DNA of 64,000 nucleotides from Paenibacillus curdlanolyticus YK9 (GTDB lineage: Bacteria; Bacillota; Bacilli; Paenibacillales; Paenibacillaceae), in assembly GCF_000179615.1 (NCBI RefSeq), contig NZ_AEDD01000004.1, positions 202,024 through 266,023 on the forward strand, in the 5' to 3' direction. The notes below the pieces were generated by a model, which was given only the letters and a program-made list of their open reading frames with translations, ran no database searches and had not been told where the DNA came from. Both the position numbers and the translations under genes were made by a program. Each line of letters starts with the position of its first letter. Position 1 is the first letter of the stretch. Shown here in pieces: positions 17,045 to 26,394 of the stretch.

Positions 17045-18126
17045 ATCATGTTCCCCTTCACTTTAATCGTCGTCCGGTAGCCCGAGGCATCCATGCTATG
17101 GCCCGTTTCTTCAATATAGTAAACCGTGCTGAACATTCGTCCGAGCCCCTGCAATGCAATTCGCGAGCCCGGCAGCAAATCGGGAATGCCTATCGCCTCC
17201 GCACGGCCGGTAACGAATTGCTCGGCGCGCTTGTTCAACATGGACCGGGCAATACGATCCGCCTCTGCCTGTGAAAAAACGGGGCGCCGCACCGTTTCAA
17301 CGACTTTGCCTCGATGCAGCTGCTTCATATAGGCGCTTCCGCTCTTGCGTCCTTTGCCGTCATCTGCGAGCTGCTCATCCCCCGAGCGCGCCGTCCCGAT
17401 GATCTCCTTCTTCTCCTTCGGGTCCCAGCCGCGCACCTCGACCTCTGACACTTGGCCGGTCAGATTAACATCGGGACGAAAGCTGAGAAGCGATTTGCGC
17501 CATTCCAGCGTAAGAATCGGCTCCGCCTTGATCGCTGGCGTTTTGAACATAAGCTTATCGCCTGCAATGTAAAGGTCGTAATAATTTTGCTCGGCGAGCG
17601 ACTTGAGAAACTGGTAATCGCTCTGCCCCTCCTGCTTGGTCAACTTCGGATGCGTGACCGGCGTTGCTTCGCAATCCGCTTGAAGCCCGTAATCGCTAGC
17701 GATCGCGGACGCGATGTCGCTGTGCTTGATATTGTCCCATGATCGCGCTTCGTTGCCTTTCATCATCGCATAGGTCGTGTCGTATCCGCTGACCGTCATT
17801 TGGGGCGTGCCCGACTCGCCAAAATCAACCGAGATCGCCGTCACATGGCCGATCAGCATCACCTTCATTGCATCTGCGTAACCGAATTTGATCTCGATTT
17901 TTCTGCCGAATGAAAACAGCGACTCCACGCTTCGCAAATCCTGCCGCACGTGATCAAACGCATCGTCGATGGTGAACGAGAAGTAGCCAGCCTCCTCCAG
18001 CGAATGCTCGACGCTAATGCCGGCAATCACCATTCCTTGACGAAGCAGATCCTCGCCCTCGATACGGATTTCAAAGCGCGGCGCGTAAAAATTGCGATAC
18101 TGCTGCTCTAGCTGTTGAAATTCCAT
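17041..18126 (-). CDS. Spike hub, gpD/late-control half (Pvc8a-like)
   Basis: A 361-aa protein. The start MEFQQLEQQYRNFYAPRFEI at 18126 has AGGAGG upstream, overlapping the previous stop region. Family signatures are FSFTIDDAFDHV, KQEGQSDYQFLKSLAEQNYY and the C-terminal ISMDASGYRTTIKVKG-like ending, as in phage late-control gpD, XkdQ and the VgrG N-terminus. It forms the trimeric hub that joins tube to spike. The separation from the OB-fold half resembles phage gpD/gpV organisation more than one-piece Pvc8. Confidence 0.9.
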   Translation of the reverse strand: MEFQQLEQQYRNFYAPRFEIRIEGEDLLRQGMVIAGISVEHSLEEAGYFSFTIDDAFDHVRQDLRSVESLFSFGRKIEIKFGYADAMKVMLIGHVTAISVDFGESGTPQMTVSGYDTTYAMMKGNEARSWDNIKHSDIASAIASDYGLQADCEATPVTHPKLTKQEGQSDYQFLKSLAEQNYYDLYIAGDKLMFKTPAIKAEPILTLEWRKSLLSFRPDVNLTGQVSEVEVRGWDPKEKKEIIGTARSGDEQLADDGKGRKSGSAYMKQLHRGKVVETVRRPVFSQAEADRIARSMLNKRAEQFVTGRAEAIGIPDLLPGSRIALQGLGRMFSTVYYIEETGHSMDASGYRTTIKVKGNMI

Positions 18127-18127
18127 C

Positions 18128-18763
18128 TCATGCCTCCTGCGGCGGTATGATGAGCGTTCGGCCCGCAGGCACCTTACGCGGATCAGCGATGCCGTTCGCG
18201 CGTGCAATCGTCCGCCATTTTCCTGGGTCGCCATAGATGCGGCCTGAAATCGACCATAACGTTTCGCCTCGCTTGACGGTTACCTGCTTCGTTTGATCCG
18301 CCTGATTCGTCGTCCGCTGCTGCTGCTCCGTTATCGTCCGATACTCTCGGAACGTGACGCTGAGCGTCGCACGCACCGGGATTCCTGAATCCAGAAACAT
18401 CGTAAAACGCTGTCCGACCCGCTCTACGACGGCTTTGAACTGCATTTTGCCCCAGATCACCATGCAAACCGGCGGTGCGTGCAAATCCGGATTCATGTCC
18501 ATCAGCCCGGTTACCTTGCCCGTATGCTGCCGCACATCAACGCCCTGCTCATACGTATCGAAGAAGAGCTCCATCGACAGCGTCTGTCCGCCGCCGCCGA
18601 TAAATTGCGTCACTGGCGTGGGCAGGCCGGGAATAACCGTGCTTTGCAGCTGATTGCTTTTATCGATGGCATACTCCGTCGGGTTGAACAGCACCTTGAC
18701 CGCTTCGCCCTTCGGATTGCCCTCGTAATCGAGCGGCTGAATCAGCGCCTTCTCCAATGCCAT
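18128..18763 (-). CDS. LysM-containing tube-initiator/hub protein (Pvc7-like)
   Basis: A 211-aa protein. The N-terminal domain (VKVLFNPTEYAIDKSNQ, SMELFFDTYEQGVDVR, HAPPVCMVIWG, VERVGQRFTMF) is typical of the contractile-tail protein that adapts hub to tube. The C-terminal LysM domain (TVKRGETLWSISGRIYGDPG, then IADPRKVPAGRTLIIP) completes the usual Pvc7/gp53 architecture. Synteny, just after the tape-measure slot and before the hub, agrees. In the particle LysM probably packs in the hub and does not bind the wall. Confidence 0.92.
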   Translation of the reverse strand: MALEKALIQPLDYEGNPKGEAVKVLFNPTEYAIDKSNQLQSTVIPGLPTPVTQFIGGGGQTLSMELFFDTYEQGVDVRQHTGKVTGLMDMNPDLHAPPVCMVIWGKMQFKAVVERVGQRFTMFLDSGIPVRATLSVTFREYRTITEQQQRTTNQADQTKQVTVKRGETLWSISGRIYGDPGKWRTIARANGIADPRKVPAGRTLIIPPQEA

Positions 18764-18818
18764 GACCTGCTCTCCCTTCTATTGAACAACTGACATTAAC
18801 TCAATGATAATGATTGGC

Positions 18819-21557
18819 CTACAGGCCGCGGCGCTCCTTCGTAATCGCAAGCTTTCGCTCCAACAGCCGGTAAACCTGATCCGTCAGCCGTTTCATATCC
18901 GCAGCGGAAAGTCCGGCATTCGGCTGCTGCGAGCCCGGTTGAAACGTGGAAGCTGGCGTCGAAGCGAATTCGGGCGCAGGTGCAGCTGCTCGCTGCGTGG
19001 ATGATGCGCCGTTCGCACTGCTCTGTCCGCCATCGCGATTGCCGTGGCTGCCAGACTGAGGCGATGGATGATGGAGCTCCACTGCCGAGTTCGGCCTCGC
19101 CGAAACCGGCGGCGTTAGCGATGATGTTGAGGCGGCGGATTGATCCGTCTGCACTGCCGCGTGCTGTAAGCGCGCGCTCGCCTGCGTTTGCTGTAACGCT
19201 GCTTGGACAGATGAGGCTGCCGCAACTTGCGATGCCATTGTGGCTTGCGATGCTGCTGTCTGCAGCGGTACTAAAGCTGCATTCGCTGCAAAAATAGGCG
19301 ATGCTGCAGGGCTTAATGCTGCTGTTTGCGTTACTGCGGACCGCGGGGCAATTTGTGCGATTGAAGGTCCCATGGCATTGGCTAGAGTCGCTGATGCAGG
19401 TGCCATCGAGCGTGAATTCACTACGCGTCCTAAGCTGATTTGCGCAAAAGGCGCATGTGATGTCCGCGCAACGGCCGATTGCTTCGGCGCTGGCGCAGGC
19501 CCTCTTTCCGCCCGATCCGATTGGGTGCGCAGCCGCTGTGCATCGGTCGAAGGCTCTATAGCCTGCGCAGGTTCGAGCCATTGCAAATTGTGAGGCTGCA
19601 GGTGCCTCGCCACAGGCAGCGTTTGCGAGACGAGCGCATGCGTTGCAACCTCGGGCGGCTGCTGCGCTGACGCCGTTCGATGCAGCGCAAGCGCTCGCGT
19701 TGCCACTACCGCGAGCGGCTGCTGCGCTGACGCTGCTCGATGCACCGCGCGTGCATGCGTTGCGACCCCGGGCGGCTGCTGCGCTGACGCCGCTCGATGC
19801 AGCGCAAGCGCTCGCGTTGCCACTACCGCGAGCGGCTGCTGCGCTGACGCTGCTCGATGCACCGCGCGTGCATGCGTTGCGACCCCGGACGGCTGCTGCG
19901 CTAACGCAGCAGCTGTTGCTTGCCCTTGCCAGTGGGCTTCGCTTGATCCGCTGCTTCGCAGCGGGCTCGCCTTTGGAGCGTCAGACCGTAATACGTTTGA
20001 TGCCCGCCGTTCCTGCGGCATGTGCAGCTGAATCGTTGGTTGGCCTGCACGTTCATGTGTCACATCAGGGTTCTTCGGCTGCTGCGTTGTTGCCGCAATT
20101 GCATGCAGCGCAGTAACGCGAAGTTCGCTTGACGCCAAAATCCCGGATTCTAATATGCTGGATATTGCTTGGCTGGCTAGTGGCACTCGCATCCGTATAC
20201 GCGTCGCATTTGGCGAATTGCGCTGCTGCTCTGCTGCTATCCTAGCTCGCGGCAAAGCAGCCATTGGCGAAACCAACTGCGACGGTACACGCCACTCCCG
20301 CTCCCCTCGCGTTGCTAACAAGCCGCCAGCTTTTGAGGGCATTGATGCATTCGTTTCGAGTGCAGCCTGCTGCCGTTGTGTCTGCAACGACAGCATCGCA
20401 TTTAATCGAGCTAGCTGTTCCGCTGCCGACGGCAACGCTGTTTTGCGCTGCTGCAATTGCTGAATTTGCTCGCCGTGCACAGGATGCTCCGCATGCGCCA
20501 ATCCATGGGAGGAAAACGGATGGACCGAAGGCTCCGCTATTGGAATCAGCGTCTGCTGACGTCTCTGACTATCGGAATGCTGCCTGCCACTTTGCTGCTT
20601 CTCCATCCTACCGACAGGCATTTCACCTAGCAGCTCCAAACGCTGCTTACTGAGCTGGACAGTAAGCGACGGCTCAGCAGGTGTCGCCATCCTCGCAAAA
20701 GCTGCGCCCCGCTCCTGCCCTTGCCTGCCCAAATACCGCTGAACCATCGATTGCAGCAGCTTCATGCCAGCCGCCGTTTGCGTTCCGGGCTGCAACCGCA
20801 AAGACAATCCTCGTGCAAGCGAGCCTCTTTGCACATATGGTGGCTGCGCTAAAACCGGACGCCCTGATTGCTCAGTATGCGCGGAAGCTCTAGCTGCCCC
20901 ATCGGCATTAGCTTGCTTCCTTACCGATGGATTCTCAGCACTCGCCGTTCTATCCGCAGCAGGAGAAGGAGCAGGCATCGCAGCCATTTCCAGCCCCGTC
21001 TGCCATGCTGCGCCATGCCTCTGCGGCGAGCCTGCATCCGCCGCCAGCGGGCGGATCTGTTTCGCCAATAATCCCTGCCTCATGGACAAACCGCTTGCAG
21101 CAGCGGCAACAAGTTGTGCTGCAAGCGAGCTGTCCTCTCGCATGCTTGTAAAACGAACAGCTTCTATTGCTCTGGACAACAGCGGCGGCACCGTCAGCGG
21201 TGCTCCTACATTCCCGGCTGCTGCATGCAGCTTACGCCCCCGATCGTGCTGATCGGAAGGCGATCGCCGCCCAGCATCCGCTTGTTTTCCGCCTTCTTGC
21301 GCCAATCTCGGCGAAGCCGTCAGCGGCGCGGAAAGCCGATCGCGTACGATAACCGTGCGCTCAATTCGGCGCTCCACCAACCGCTCAATCGTCTTCTCGG
21401 TGCTTGGCGACTGCTCACTATCGCCATCGCCAGTCTCATTCATCAAATAAACGAGCGCTAGCATCGCCGGCGTACGGATGGCTTTGCCATCCGCATGCTT
21501 CTGAACCAACGAAGCGGCAAAGCCCGGATCGCTAATAAGCCGCAAACGGCCGATCAT
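18819..21557 (-). CDS. Ala/Gln/Arg-rich repeat protein in the tape-measure slot
   Basis: A 912-aa protein whose ATG overlaps the tube-2 stop (ATGA), so it is coupled to it. No domain is recognised in the middle, which is rich in A, Q, S, R and P. That stretch contains a 39-residue tandem repeat ([16 protein letters not shown] plus [16 protein letters not shown]) at about residues 550-640. The N-terminus ([20 protein letters not shown]) and C-terminus ([25 protein letters not shown]) look like folded, conserved ends. In XkdO/XkdP-like tails the tape measure lies between the chaperones/tube and the LysM protein, so this gene occupies that slot. A length-determining or scaffold function is inference; it could instead be cargo-related. 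Confidence 0.7.
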   Translation of the reverse strand: MIGRLRLISDPGFAASLVQKHADGKAIRTPAMLALVYLMNETGDGDSEQSPSTEKTIERLVERRIERTVIVRDRLSAPLTASPRLAQEGGKQADAGRRSPSDQHDRGRKLHAAAGNVGAPLTVPPLLSRAIEAVRFTSMREDSSLAAQLVAAAASGLSMRQGLLAKQIRPLAADAGSPQRHGAAWQTGLEMAAMPAPSPAADRTASAENPSVRKQANADGAARASAHTEQSGRPVLAQPPYVQRGSLARGLSLRLQPGTQTAAGMKLLQSMVQRYLGRQGQERGAAFARMATPAEPSLTVQLSKQRLELLGEMPVGRMEKQQSGRQHSDSQRRQQTLIPIAEPSVHPFSSHGLAHAEHPVHGEQIQQLQQRKTALPSAAEQLARLNAMLSLQTQRQQAALETNASMPSKAGGLLATRGEREWRVPSQLVSPMAALPRARIAAEQQRNSPNATRIRMRVPLASQAISSILESGILASSELRVTALHAIAATTQQPKNPDVTHERAGQPTIQLHMPQERRASNVLRSDAPKASPLRSSGSSEAHWQGQATAAALAQQPSGVATHARAVHRAASAQQPLAVVATRALALHRAASAQQPPGVATHARAVHRAASAQQPLAVVATRALALHRTASAQQPPEVATHALVSQTLPVARHLQPHNLQWLEPAQAIEPSTDAQRLRTQSDRAERGPAPAPKQSAVARTSHAPFAQISLGRVVNSRSMAPASATLANAMGPSIAQIAPRSAVTQTAALSPAASPIFAANAALVPLQTAASQATMASQVAAASSVQAALQQTQASARLQHAAVQTDQSAASTSSLTPPVSARPNSAVELHHPSPQSGSHGNRDGGQSSANGASSTQRAAAPAPEFASTPASTFQPGSQQPNAGLSAADMKRLTDQVYRLLERKLAITKERRGL
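19640..19900 (-). repeat. 117-bp tandem repeat in the tape-measure-slot gene
   Basis: GCGAGCGGCTGCTGCGCTGA recurs at 19711 and 19828, an offset of 117 bp (39 codons). Each unit consists of two related 19-20-codon halves. In-frame copy changes would alter protein length by a fixed step. Confidence 0.85.
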
Positions 21558-21994
21558 ATCCCGAACACCGATAAGCCTTGATGGGCAAGCTCAATCGATT
21601 CGACAGCAATGCTGCTGCTGTCTGCGCGCAGCTCGGGGCCGGTCCATTTGACAGGGTAGGCGCCGGCAAAATTCCACCGCCACGCCTCCTCGCCATACGC
21701 ATCGAGCAGGATGATGGAGCCGTCGCGGCGAGACACCCAGCCGTCGGATGCATCCTTGAACCAGAACCACAGGACATCCGAGCCGGTCAATCCGCGCTTC
21801 AGCGTCAAATTCGACTGGCGCGTCATTTTGGGAAGCCGATGAATGAATCCATTGACCCCGCCCTCCCGGTACTCCTCCGTCTCGATCTCTGCTTCAAGTC
21901 CCTGCACCTCGCTGAAGCCCCCGACAATAAGACCGTCGAGCTCCACTAAAAACCGGAACCCCGACAACGGGTCTCGCCTCGATCCTGTCGGCAT
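21554..21994 (-). CDS. Inner tube protein 2 (gp19-like, Pvc5/Pvc1-like)
   Basis: A 146-aa protein. The ATG at 21994 ([20 protein letters not shown]) is preferred because GGAGGAGGGG precedes it. An upstream in-frame GTG lies inside that ribosome-binding site. [40 protein letters not shown] and [14 protein letters not shown] are T4 gp19/tail-tube motifs. A second gp19-like gene lies at 22612-23049. Two tube paralogues are usual for eCIS: one builds the main tube, the other forms the ring next to the baseplate. Confidence 0.92.
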   Translation of the reverse strand: MPTGSRRDPLSGFRFLVELDGLIVGGFSEVQGLEAEIETEEYREGGVNGFIHRLPKMTRQSNLTLKRGLTGSDVLWFWFKDASDGWVSRRDGSIILLDAYGEEAWRWNFAGAYPVKWTGPELRADSSSIAVESIELAHQGLSVFGI

Positions 21995-22018
21995 GAACCG
22001 CCCCTCCTCCACGCATCA

Positions 22019-22255
22019 TCATCTGATGTCAAAAATATTTTTGGGCTCCTTGCTCACCTTCCGGTGAATGCGCGATACCTCCTCGCACCATCGCTGACGC
22101 TCGCGATGATCCATCGCCATTATGTCGTCATGCGTCCAATGCAAGTAATATGCGATGAAGGCTACCTCTTCATAGAGCCGATCCACCGGGTAGCTGCTTA
22201 GAACTCCCCCGCCGCGGCTACCTCCAAATGAAACTGGTGCTCGCATTTCGGGCAC
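22019..22255 (-). CDS. Small eCIS-associated protein (DUF6760-like)
   Basis: Up to 78 aa. The core YPVDRLYEEVAFIAYYLHW, then THDDIMAMDHRERQRWCEEV is a short helical family regularly found between tube genes of injection-system loci. The true start is uncertain. The ATG at 22255 overlaps the previous gene by 58 bp and adds about 20 non-conserved residues. A GTG at the conserved PVD is poorly spaced from GGGGGAG. It occupies the tail-chaperone slot with the 122-aa gene, and may assist tube or tape-measure assembly. Confidence 0.7.
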   Translation of the reverse strand: MPEMRAPVSFGGSRGGGVLSSYPVDRLYEEVAFIAYYLHWTHDDIMAMDHRERQRWCEEVSRIHRKVSKEPKNIFDIR

Positions 22256-22566
22256 TCCGCCTCAATGGTCGCGCTGCCGTCATCGTTAATGCGCTTGTAT
22301 AATTGCTGCAGATAAGCGAGATCCGAAGAGAACAAGCCCTCGATAACCGCCGGGTTAATCATCTGCACATCGCCAAGCTTCGTAATGACGCGGGATAACA
22401 AAATGATCGTTAAATAGGCCGGGTTTTGCTGAACGCGCGGGTCCTTCAGCGGCAAAATCTCATCCGCCGCCGTCGATAAGCGCATCGTCCCTTCGCGATG
22501 AAGCGTCCCTTGCTTATCGACATACCCTTTAGGCAGCACAAATTCAAATTCGGTTACAAATGCCAT
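22198..22566 (-). CDS. Tail assembly protein with C-terminal zinc knuckle-like motif
   Basis: A 122-aa protein: FVTEFEFVLPKGYVDKQGTL, HREGTMRLSTAADEILPL, RVQQNPAYLTIILLSRVITK, then a C-terminal ECPKCEHQFHLE that could bind Zn through CxxC and His. Proteins of this length and sequence lie after tube 1 in many eCIS loci and in the chaperone position of myophage tails. Its role as an assembly factor is inferred from location. The start has a plausible ribosome-binding site 45 bp after the tube-1 stop. Confidence 0.72.
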   Translation of the reverse strand: MAFVTEFEFVLPKGYVDKQGTLHREGTMRLSTAADEILPLKDPRVQQNPAYLTIILLSRVITKLGDVQMINPAVIEGLFSSDLAYLQQLYKRINDDGSATIEAECPKCEHQFHLEVAAAGEF

Positions 22567-22611
22567 CGATGATCCATCCTCTCATTGCTGTTCATGACCT
22601 TAGCTGCCCGA

Positions 22612-23049
22612 TTAGCTCTCGCGCGTCATGCCTTCATGCACGATCTCGAGCGATTCGATGCCGACATCGCTGCTCTTCGCGCTGAAGTCAGGCGCATCAT
22701 ACTTGGAAGGCCAAGCATTGATGAAGTTCCAACGCGACTTGTCGCTGCCCGTTTCGTCCACAAGCACGATCGAAATGTTTTTGCGCTGCACGTTGCCCTT
22801 CGTCACTTCGTTATACCAGTTATAAATTTCGGCCGAATCCGTAATGCCCCACTTCAGGCTGATGTTGCCGTACTTCGTCAAGCCCGTCAGCTTGCGCGTC
22901 GTCGGCACCTCATTGCCCTCGCGGTATTCAATAACGTCCACCGACGAATCGAATCCCGATACGTCCGTAAATCCAGCCTGCTGCAAGCCGTCAATTTCCA
23001 CCCGGAATCGGAAGTTGCGGTATGGATCCTTTCTTTGCCCCGTTGCCAT
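22612..23049 (-). CDS. Inner tube protein 1 (gp19-like, Pvc1-like)
   Basis: A 145-aa protein starting MATGQRKDPYRNFRFRVEID. It has FTDVSGFDSSVDVIEYREGN, GNISLKWGITDSAEIYNWYN and VGIESLEIVHEGM, the T4 gp19 tail-tube family. Placement directly after the sheath gene and canonical length support it as the main tube subunit. It is clearly paralogous to the protein at 21554-21994, especially over the YREG and C-terminal IESLEI/AHQG regions. Confidence 0.94.
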   Translation of the reverse strand: MATGQRKDPYRNFRFRVEIDGLQQAGFTDVSGFDSSVDVIEYREGNEVPTTRKLTGLTKYGNISLKWGITDSAEIYNWYNEVTKGNVQRKNISIVLVDETGSDKSRWNFINAWPSKYDAPDFSAKSSDVGIESLEIVHEGMTRES

Positions 23050-23097
23050 TGCTTGCTCTCCCCCTATTCGATTAACTAAAAGTAACGTTCAACCATC

Positions 23098-24858
23098 TTA
23101 CTCGGCTGCGTCTGCGCCGCCGGATACTTGCGCGATGCGGAAAATAACGAACTCGGCCGGCTTCACCGGCGCAACGCCAATCAGCACGATCAATCGGCCA
23201 TTGTTGATATCGTCCTGCGTCATCGTCGAACGATCGACCTTCACGAAGAACGCCTCTTCCGGCTTGCGGCCTTGAAGCGCGCCGTCACGCCATAAGCGGG
23301 TAAGGAATTCCGTCACTGTACGGCGAACGCGCGCCCACAGCTTATCATCGTTCGGCTCAAAGACGACCCACTGCGTGCCGTTAAAGACCGACTCCTCCAA
23401 GTACAGGAACAACCGGCGGACGTTCACGTATTTCCAGAGCGGATCGCTCGAAAGCGTGCGTGCGCCCCATACGCGAATGCCGCGGCCCGGGAATGCGCGA
23501 ATGACGTTTACGCCCTTCGGATTCAGCACGTCCTGCTCGCCCTTCGTAATCTGGAATTCCAAATCGACCGCACCGCGAACCGTATCGTTGGCAGGCGCTT
23601 TGTGCACGCCCCGCTCCACGTCCGTTCGCGCATACAAGCCGAGCACATGGCCGCCCGGAGGCACGATGCGCAGCAAACCGGAATCCGGATTCACGACCTT
23701 AATCCATGGGTAGTAGAACGCTGCATACTTGGTCTCGTTCGCGCTGCGCGGATCAAGCGAATCCGCCTTCGCGTTCACTGGCGAATCAAGAATAACGAAG
23801 CGGTCTCTCAGCCGCTCGCTGTGCGAGATCAGCTCGCCGACCAAGCCCGTCACGACCGAAGCGTTCGGCGAATACAGCAGGGAAATATCATCGATCGCAT
23901 CCAGCGCCGTCAGGCCTTTGCGTTGACCAGGCTGGTTCGAATCCGCGCGGACAAAATCCGCCAGTACAAGCTTGTTCGAGACGATCCGGTAAACCGAGCC
24001 TGTCGTCGGCGTTGCCGCTGCGTCCCAGTTGCCGCCCGACACCGTCGCAACCTTAGTCGACCCGACATAACCTGTAATCGTCCGTACTTGCCCTTTGGCA
24101 GGCCCGTCGATAATGCGAAGCTCCATGCCAACGTAGTCGCCATCCTTCGCCGAAGCTTCTGCGCTCAGCGTGATCGTGTTATCCTTCGCTGCCGTAGGAG
24201 AGCCGTCCGCCTCATCCGAATCCGCGCCGCCTGCCAAATACGCGATCGCGCTCACATCGGGAATTTGAATCGTTTTGCCAGGAACGGCGCTAAGCGAAAC
24301 GAGGTTCGAAATGCCGTTCACTTTCTTCTCGTAATAGTCCGGCGATGCGGCATCAAGCGATAGATTGTCGTATTGCTCGGCAACAGCCGGACGCGGCAGT
24401 TTCTTCGTATCCGTCTCTGGATCGAACACGGCAATCTCCTGCTTCCAGTAGTAGACGGACAGCTTGAAGCCGGAAAACGTGCCTTTCACGACTTTAACCG
24501 CGATGCGGTTGCCCCATGAGCCTTCGCCAATCGCTTCGACCAAAAGCGCTTCTGCCGCACCTTTCTTGAGGCGCAGCTCTGACCGAACAGCCGTCGCTCT
24601 CGTCACTCTAGCAATGTACGCGCGCTGGCCGCCGTTATCGAAGAAGCCTTGCACCGAATAAGGCAAATAACCCGTATCGCTAAAATAACTGCCGAACACG
24701 CGCTGGTAGTCAAGCCAGCTCGTTACGAATTGCGGCGTCGTCGGACCCCGCTCTGTTTCTCCTAGAAAACCTGCCGTACTCGTCGACACGCCCTCAACGG
24801 GCTTACTGCCGATCTCGATTTCTTCCACATAGACTCCTGGGGACAAATATTCAGGCAT
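23098..24858 (-). CDS. Contractile sheath protein (Pvc2-like)
   Basis: A 586-aa protein. The second ATG (MPEYLSPGVYVEEIEIGSKP) is chosen since GAGGAGG is 8 bases before it and only 2 bases before the first. The N-terminal SPGVYVEE and AGFLGETERGP motifs and C-terminal GVNVIRAFPGRGIRVWGART, VNVRRLFLYLEESV, MTQDDINNGRLIVLIGVAPV are the tail-sheath signature. Residues about 220-330 form an inserted variable domain. Only one sheath gene is present, whereas classical PVC/Afp loci have two or three. That makes the outer tube simpler. Confidence 0.95.
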   Translation of the reverse strand: MPEYLSPGVYVEEIEIGSKPVEGVSTSTAGFLGETERGPTTPQFVTSWLDYQRVFGSYFSDTGYLPYSVQGFFDNGGQRAYIARVTRATAVRSELRLKKGAAEALLVEAIGEGSWGNRIAVKVVKGTFSGFKLSVYYWKQEIAVFDPETDTKKLPRPAVAEQYDNLSLDAASPDYYEKKVNGISNLVSLSAVPGKTIQIPDVSAIAYLAGGADSDEADGSPTAAKDNTITLSAEASAKDGDYVGMELRIIDGPAKGQVRTITGYVGSTKVATVSGGNWDAAATPTTGSVYRIVSNKLVLADFVRADSNQPGQRKGLTALDAIDDISLLYSPNASVVTGLVGELISHSERLRDRFVILDSPVNAKADSLDPRSANETKYAAFYYPWIKVVNPDSGLLRIVPPGGHVLGLYARTDVERGVHKAPANDTVRGAVDLEFQITKGEQDVLNPKGVNVIRAFPGRGIRVWGARTLSSDPLWKYVNVRRLFLYLEESVFNGTQWVVFEPNDDKLWARVRRTVTEFLTRLWRDGALQGRKPEEAFFVKVDRSTMTQDDINNGRLIVLIGVAPVKPAEFVIFRIAQVSGGADAAE

Positions 24859-24904
24859 CGTCATTTCCTCCTCAACATGAATGAATGATGAATGGCTATT
24901 ATTG

Positions 24905-25753
24905 CTATATAGACAACAGCGTAATGATGCCTAACGAACCCGTTCGGCCCTCGTCACACTGAATATCTCGTACATATGTCCTGTAGCCCTCTCGCTTTAC
25001 CGACAGCGACACTAGCGTTCGGCTGAGCGGCATACGGACTATCGGAATCGCGACATCGCCCCGGCTATCTGCCCGGGAAACGATCGTACCTGCTTGCTTC
25101 ACCGGATATACCGTCGTTCCGGCAGGATGCGCATACTGGAGAGGCGCTGCCAGCGGATAGCCCTCCGCGGCAGAATCGGCAGGCAGCGGCGTTGCAAATC
25201 GAACGTATTCCAACCGCTCGACGTTCGTATTTTTGAGCAGCCATACCGTATCGGGAGCCGGAGCTTCGCCCTGCAGCCCGCTTAGAAATAGCCGCGTGCC
25301 GCCCATGGCGCCAGCTGCAGCCAGCATCGCCGCGTAGCTGTCCGCCGGCTCCAGCCTTACTCCCTCTACGACAGCGTCGTTCACTGGCACGCCCGCCTGG
25401 TCCTTCACAACTCCCCTCAGCAGGGTCGCATGCGATGGAAAGGGATAGCTGCTTCTAGGCAGCAGCGGCACATCCAGCGCGACCGGGTCAGCCCCAGACT
25501 GAACCGTAATGGAAATTTCAGCGTCCAAATAATGCTCCGAAACGAGGCGCCCCACGTAATTCCCGCTGGGCAAATCCATAAAAACCTGCCAACCGCTTCG
25601 GTTCCGCAACGGTTTGGCCGTTATGCCCTCCAGCGTAATCTGCACCTGCCCGATGGGCGATCGGTCCGCTGCCAGCTCATCGATCGGGCGAATCGCCGCG
25701 GACACGCGGCTTACGAATGACTCTCCGTGCCCCGTCGAAGCCGCGCTGCTCAT
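24905..25753 (-). CDS. Carboxypeptidase-regulatory-like (Ig-fold) eCIS accessory protein
   Basis: A 282-aa protein whose start overlaps the stop of the Pvc16-like gene by 4 bp (ATGA). Beta-rich sequence such as GQVQITLEGITAKPL, VFMDLPSGNYVGRLVSEHYL, HATLLRGVVKDQAGVPVNDA and VSLSVKREGYRTYVRDIQCD resembles CarboxypepD_reg-like Ig folds. Proteins of this type appear near Pvc16 in many non-proteobacterial loci. It could decorate the sheath or cap. No enzymatic motif is seen. Confidence 0.72.
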   Translation of the reverse strand: MSSAASTGHGESFVSRVSAAIRPIDELAADRSPIGQVQITLEGITAKPLRNRSGWQVFMDLPSGNYVGRLVSEHYLDAEISITVQSGADPVALDVPLLPRSSYPFPSHATLLRGVVKDQAGVPVNDAVVEGVRLEPADSYAAMLAAAGAMGGTRLFLSGLQGEAPAPDTVWLLKNTNVERLEYVRFATPLPADSAAEGYPLAAPLQYAHPAGTTVYPVKQAGTIVSRADSRGDVAIPIVRMPLSRTLVSLSVKREGYRTYVRDIQCDEGRTGSLGIITLLSI

Positions 25754-26334
25754 AAGGCCACCCCGTTATCGACCGGGTCGAAAGCCAGCGTCCGCTCTTT
25801 CACAGCAGCAGACTGGGCATCGATAGCCGAATCAAGCTTCACAGGCGATACTACATAGCCGATGGACGGACGGTAATGCTGCTTCGGAATCGCATGCCAG
25901 ATCGAGGTCAGCTCCGTTAGCGGGAGCGGATTCATCGTGATGCGAAGCGTTTCATCCGTTCCCCGAAGCGAGCCCTGCAGCCGCGAGCCATACAGCAGGC
26001 TGTTATCATAAAGCAGCCGCATGGCTCGCCCGAGGACGCGCTGCTCCTCCAGCGTCCGCTGCTGAATGTCTTGCACCGGCGTATAGGCGGTGAGCAGATA
26101 GTATAGATCCAGCGCGAGCGGCGGACGATCCCGGCCGTTGAAGGGCTGATCATTTTTGAGATGAGGATTCTCTGCGATATAATAGAGGAAGAGCGTCAGG
26201 CTGACGTTCTGGCCCTCCACATCCGCTGGCGAAAGCAGCACGATCGAGCTTGGCTGAACCAAGTCGCTCATCCCCTCGCGCAGCAGCCGAAGCAATGAAT
26301 CGCCGACATCGGCGATGGCGGTATCCGACGCCAC
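25750..26334 (-). CDS. Pvc16/DUF4255 tail-terminator (cap) protein
   Basis: A 194-aa protein. I start it at GTG 26334 with AAGGAGG 8 bases upstream; the longer TTG reading would put that ribosome-binding site inside the gene. SDTAIADVGDSLLRLLREGM, VSLTLFLYYIAENPHLKNDQ, PPLALDLYYLLTAYTP and MNPLPLTELTSIWHAIP are strong DUF4255/Pvc16 N-terminal features. Pvc16 caps the distal end of sheath and tube and stops their growth. Confidence 0.93.
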   Translation of the reverse strand: MASDTAIADVGDSLLRLLREGMSDLVQPSSIVLLSPADVEGQNVSLTLFLYYIAENPHLKNDQPFNGRDRPPLALDLYYLLTAYTPVQDIQQRTLEEQRVLGRAMRLLYDNSLLYGSRLQGSLRGTDETLRITMNPLPLTELTSIWHAIPKQHYRPSIGYVVSPVKLDSAIDAQSAAVKERTLAFDPVDNGVAL

Positions 26335-26394
26335 TAGTACACCCTCCTTAAAATCCAAATCGATAGTTTTGCAGCTGCTTGACTAGCAGCCCAT

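Noticed and set aside
19240-20653. Several plus-strand Ala-rich ORFs
   Set aside because: Antisense to the Ala/Gln-rich tape-measure-slot gene; its biased composition opens other frames.
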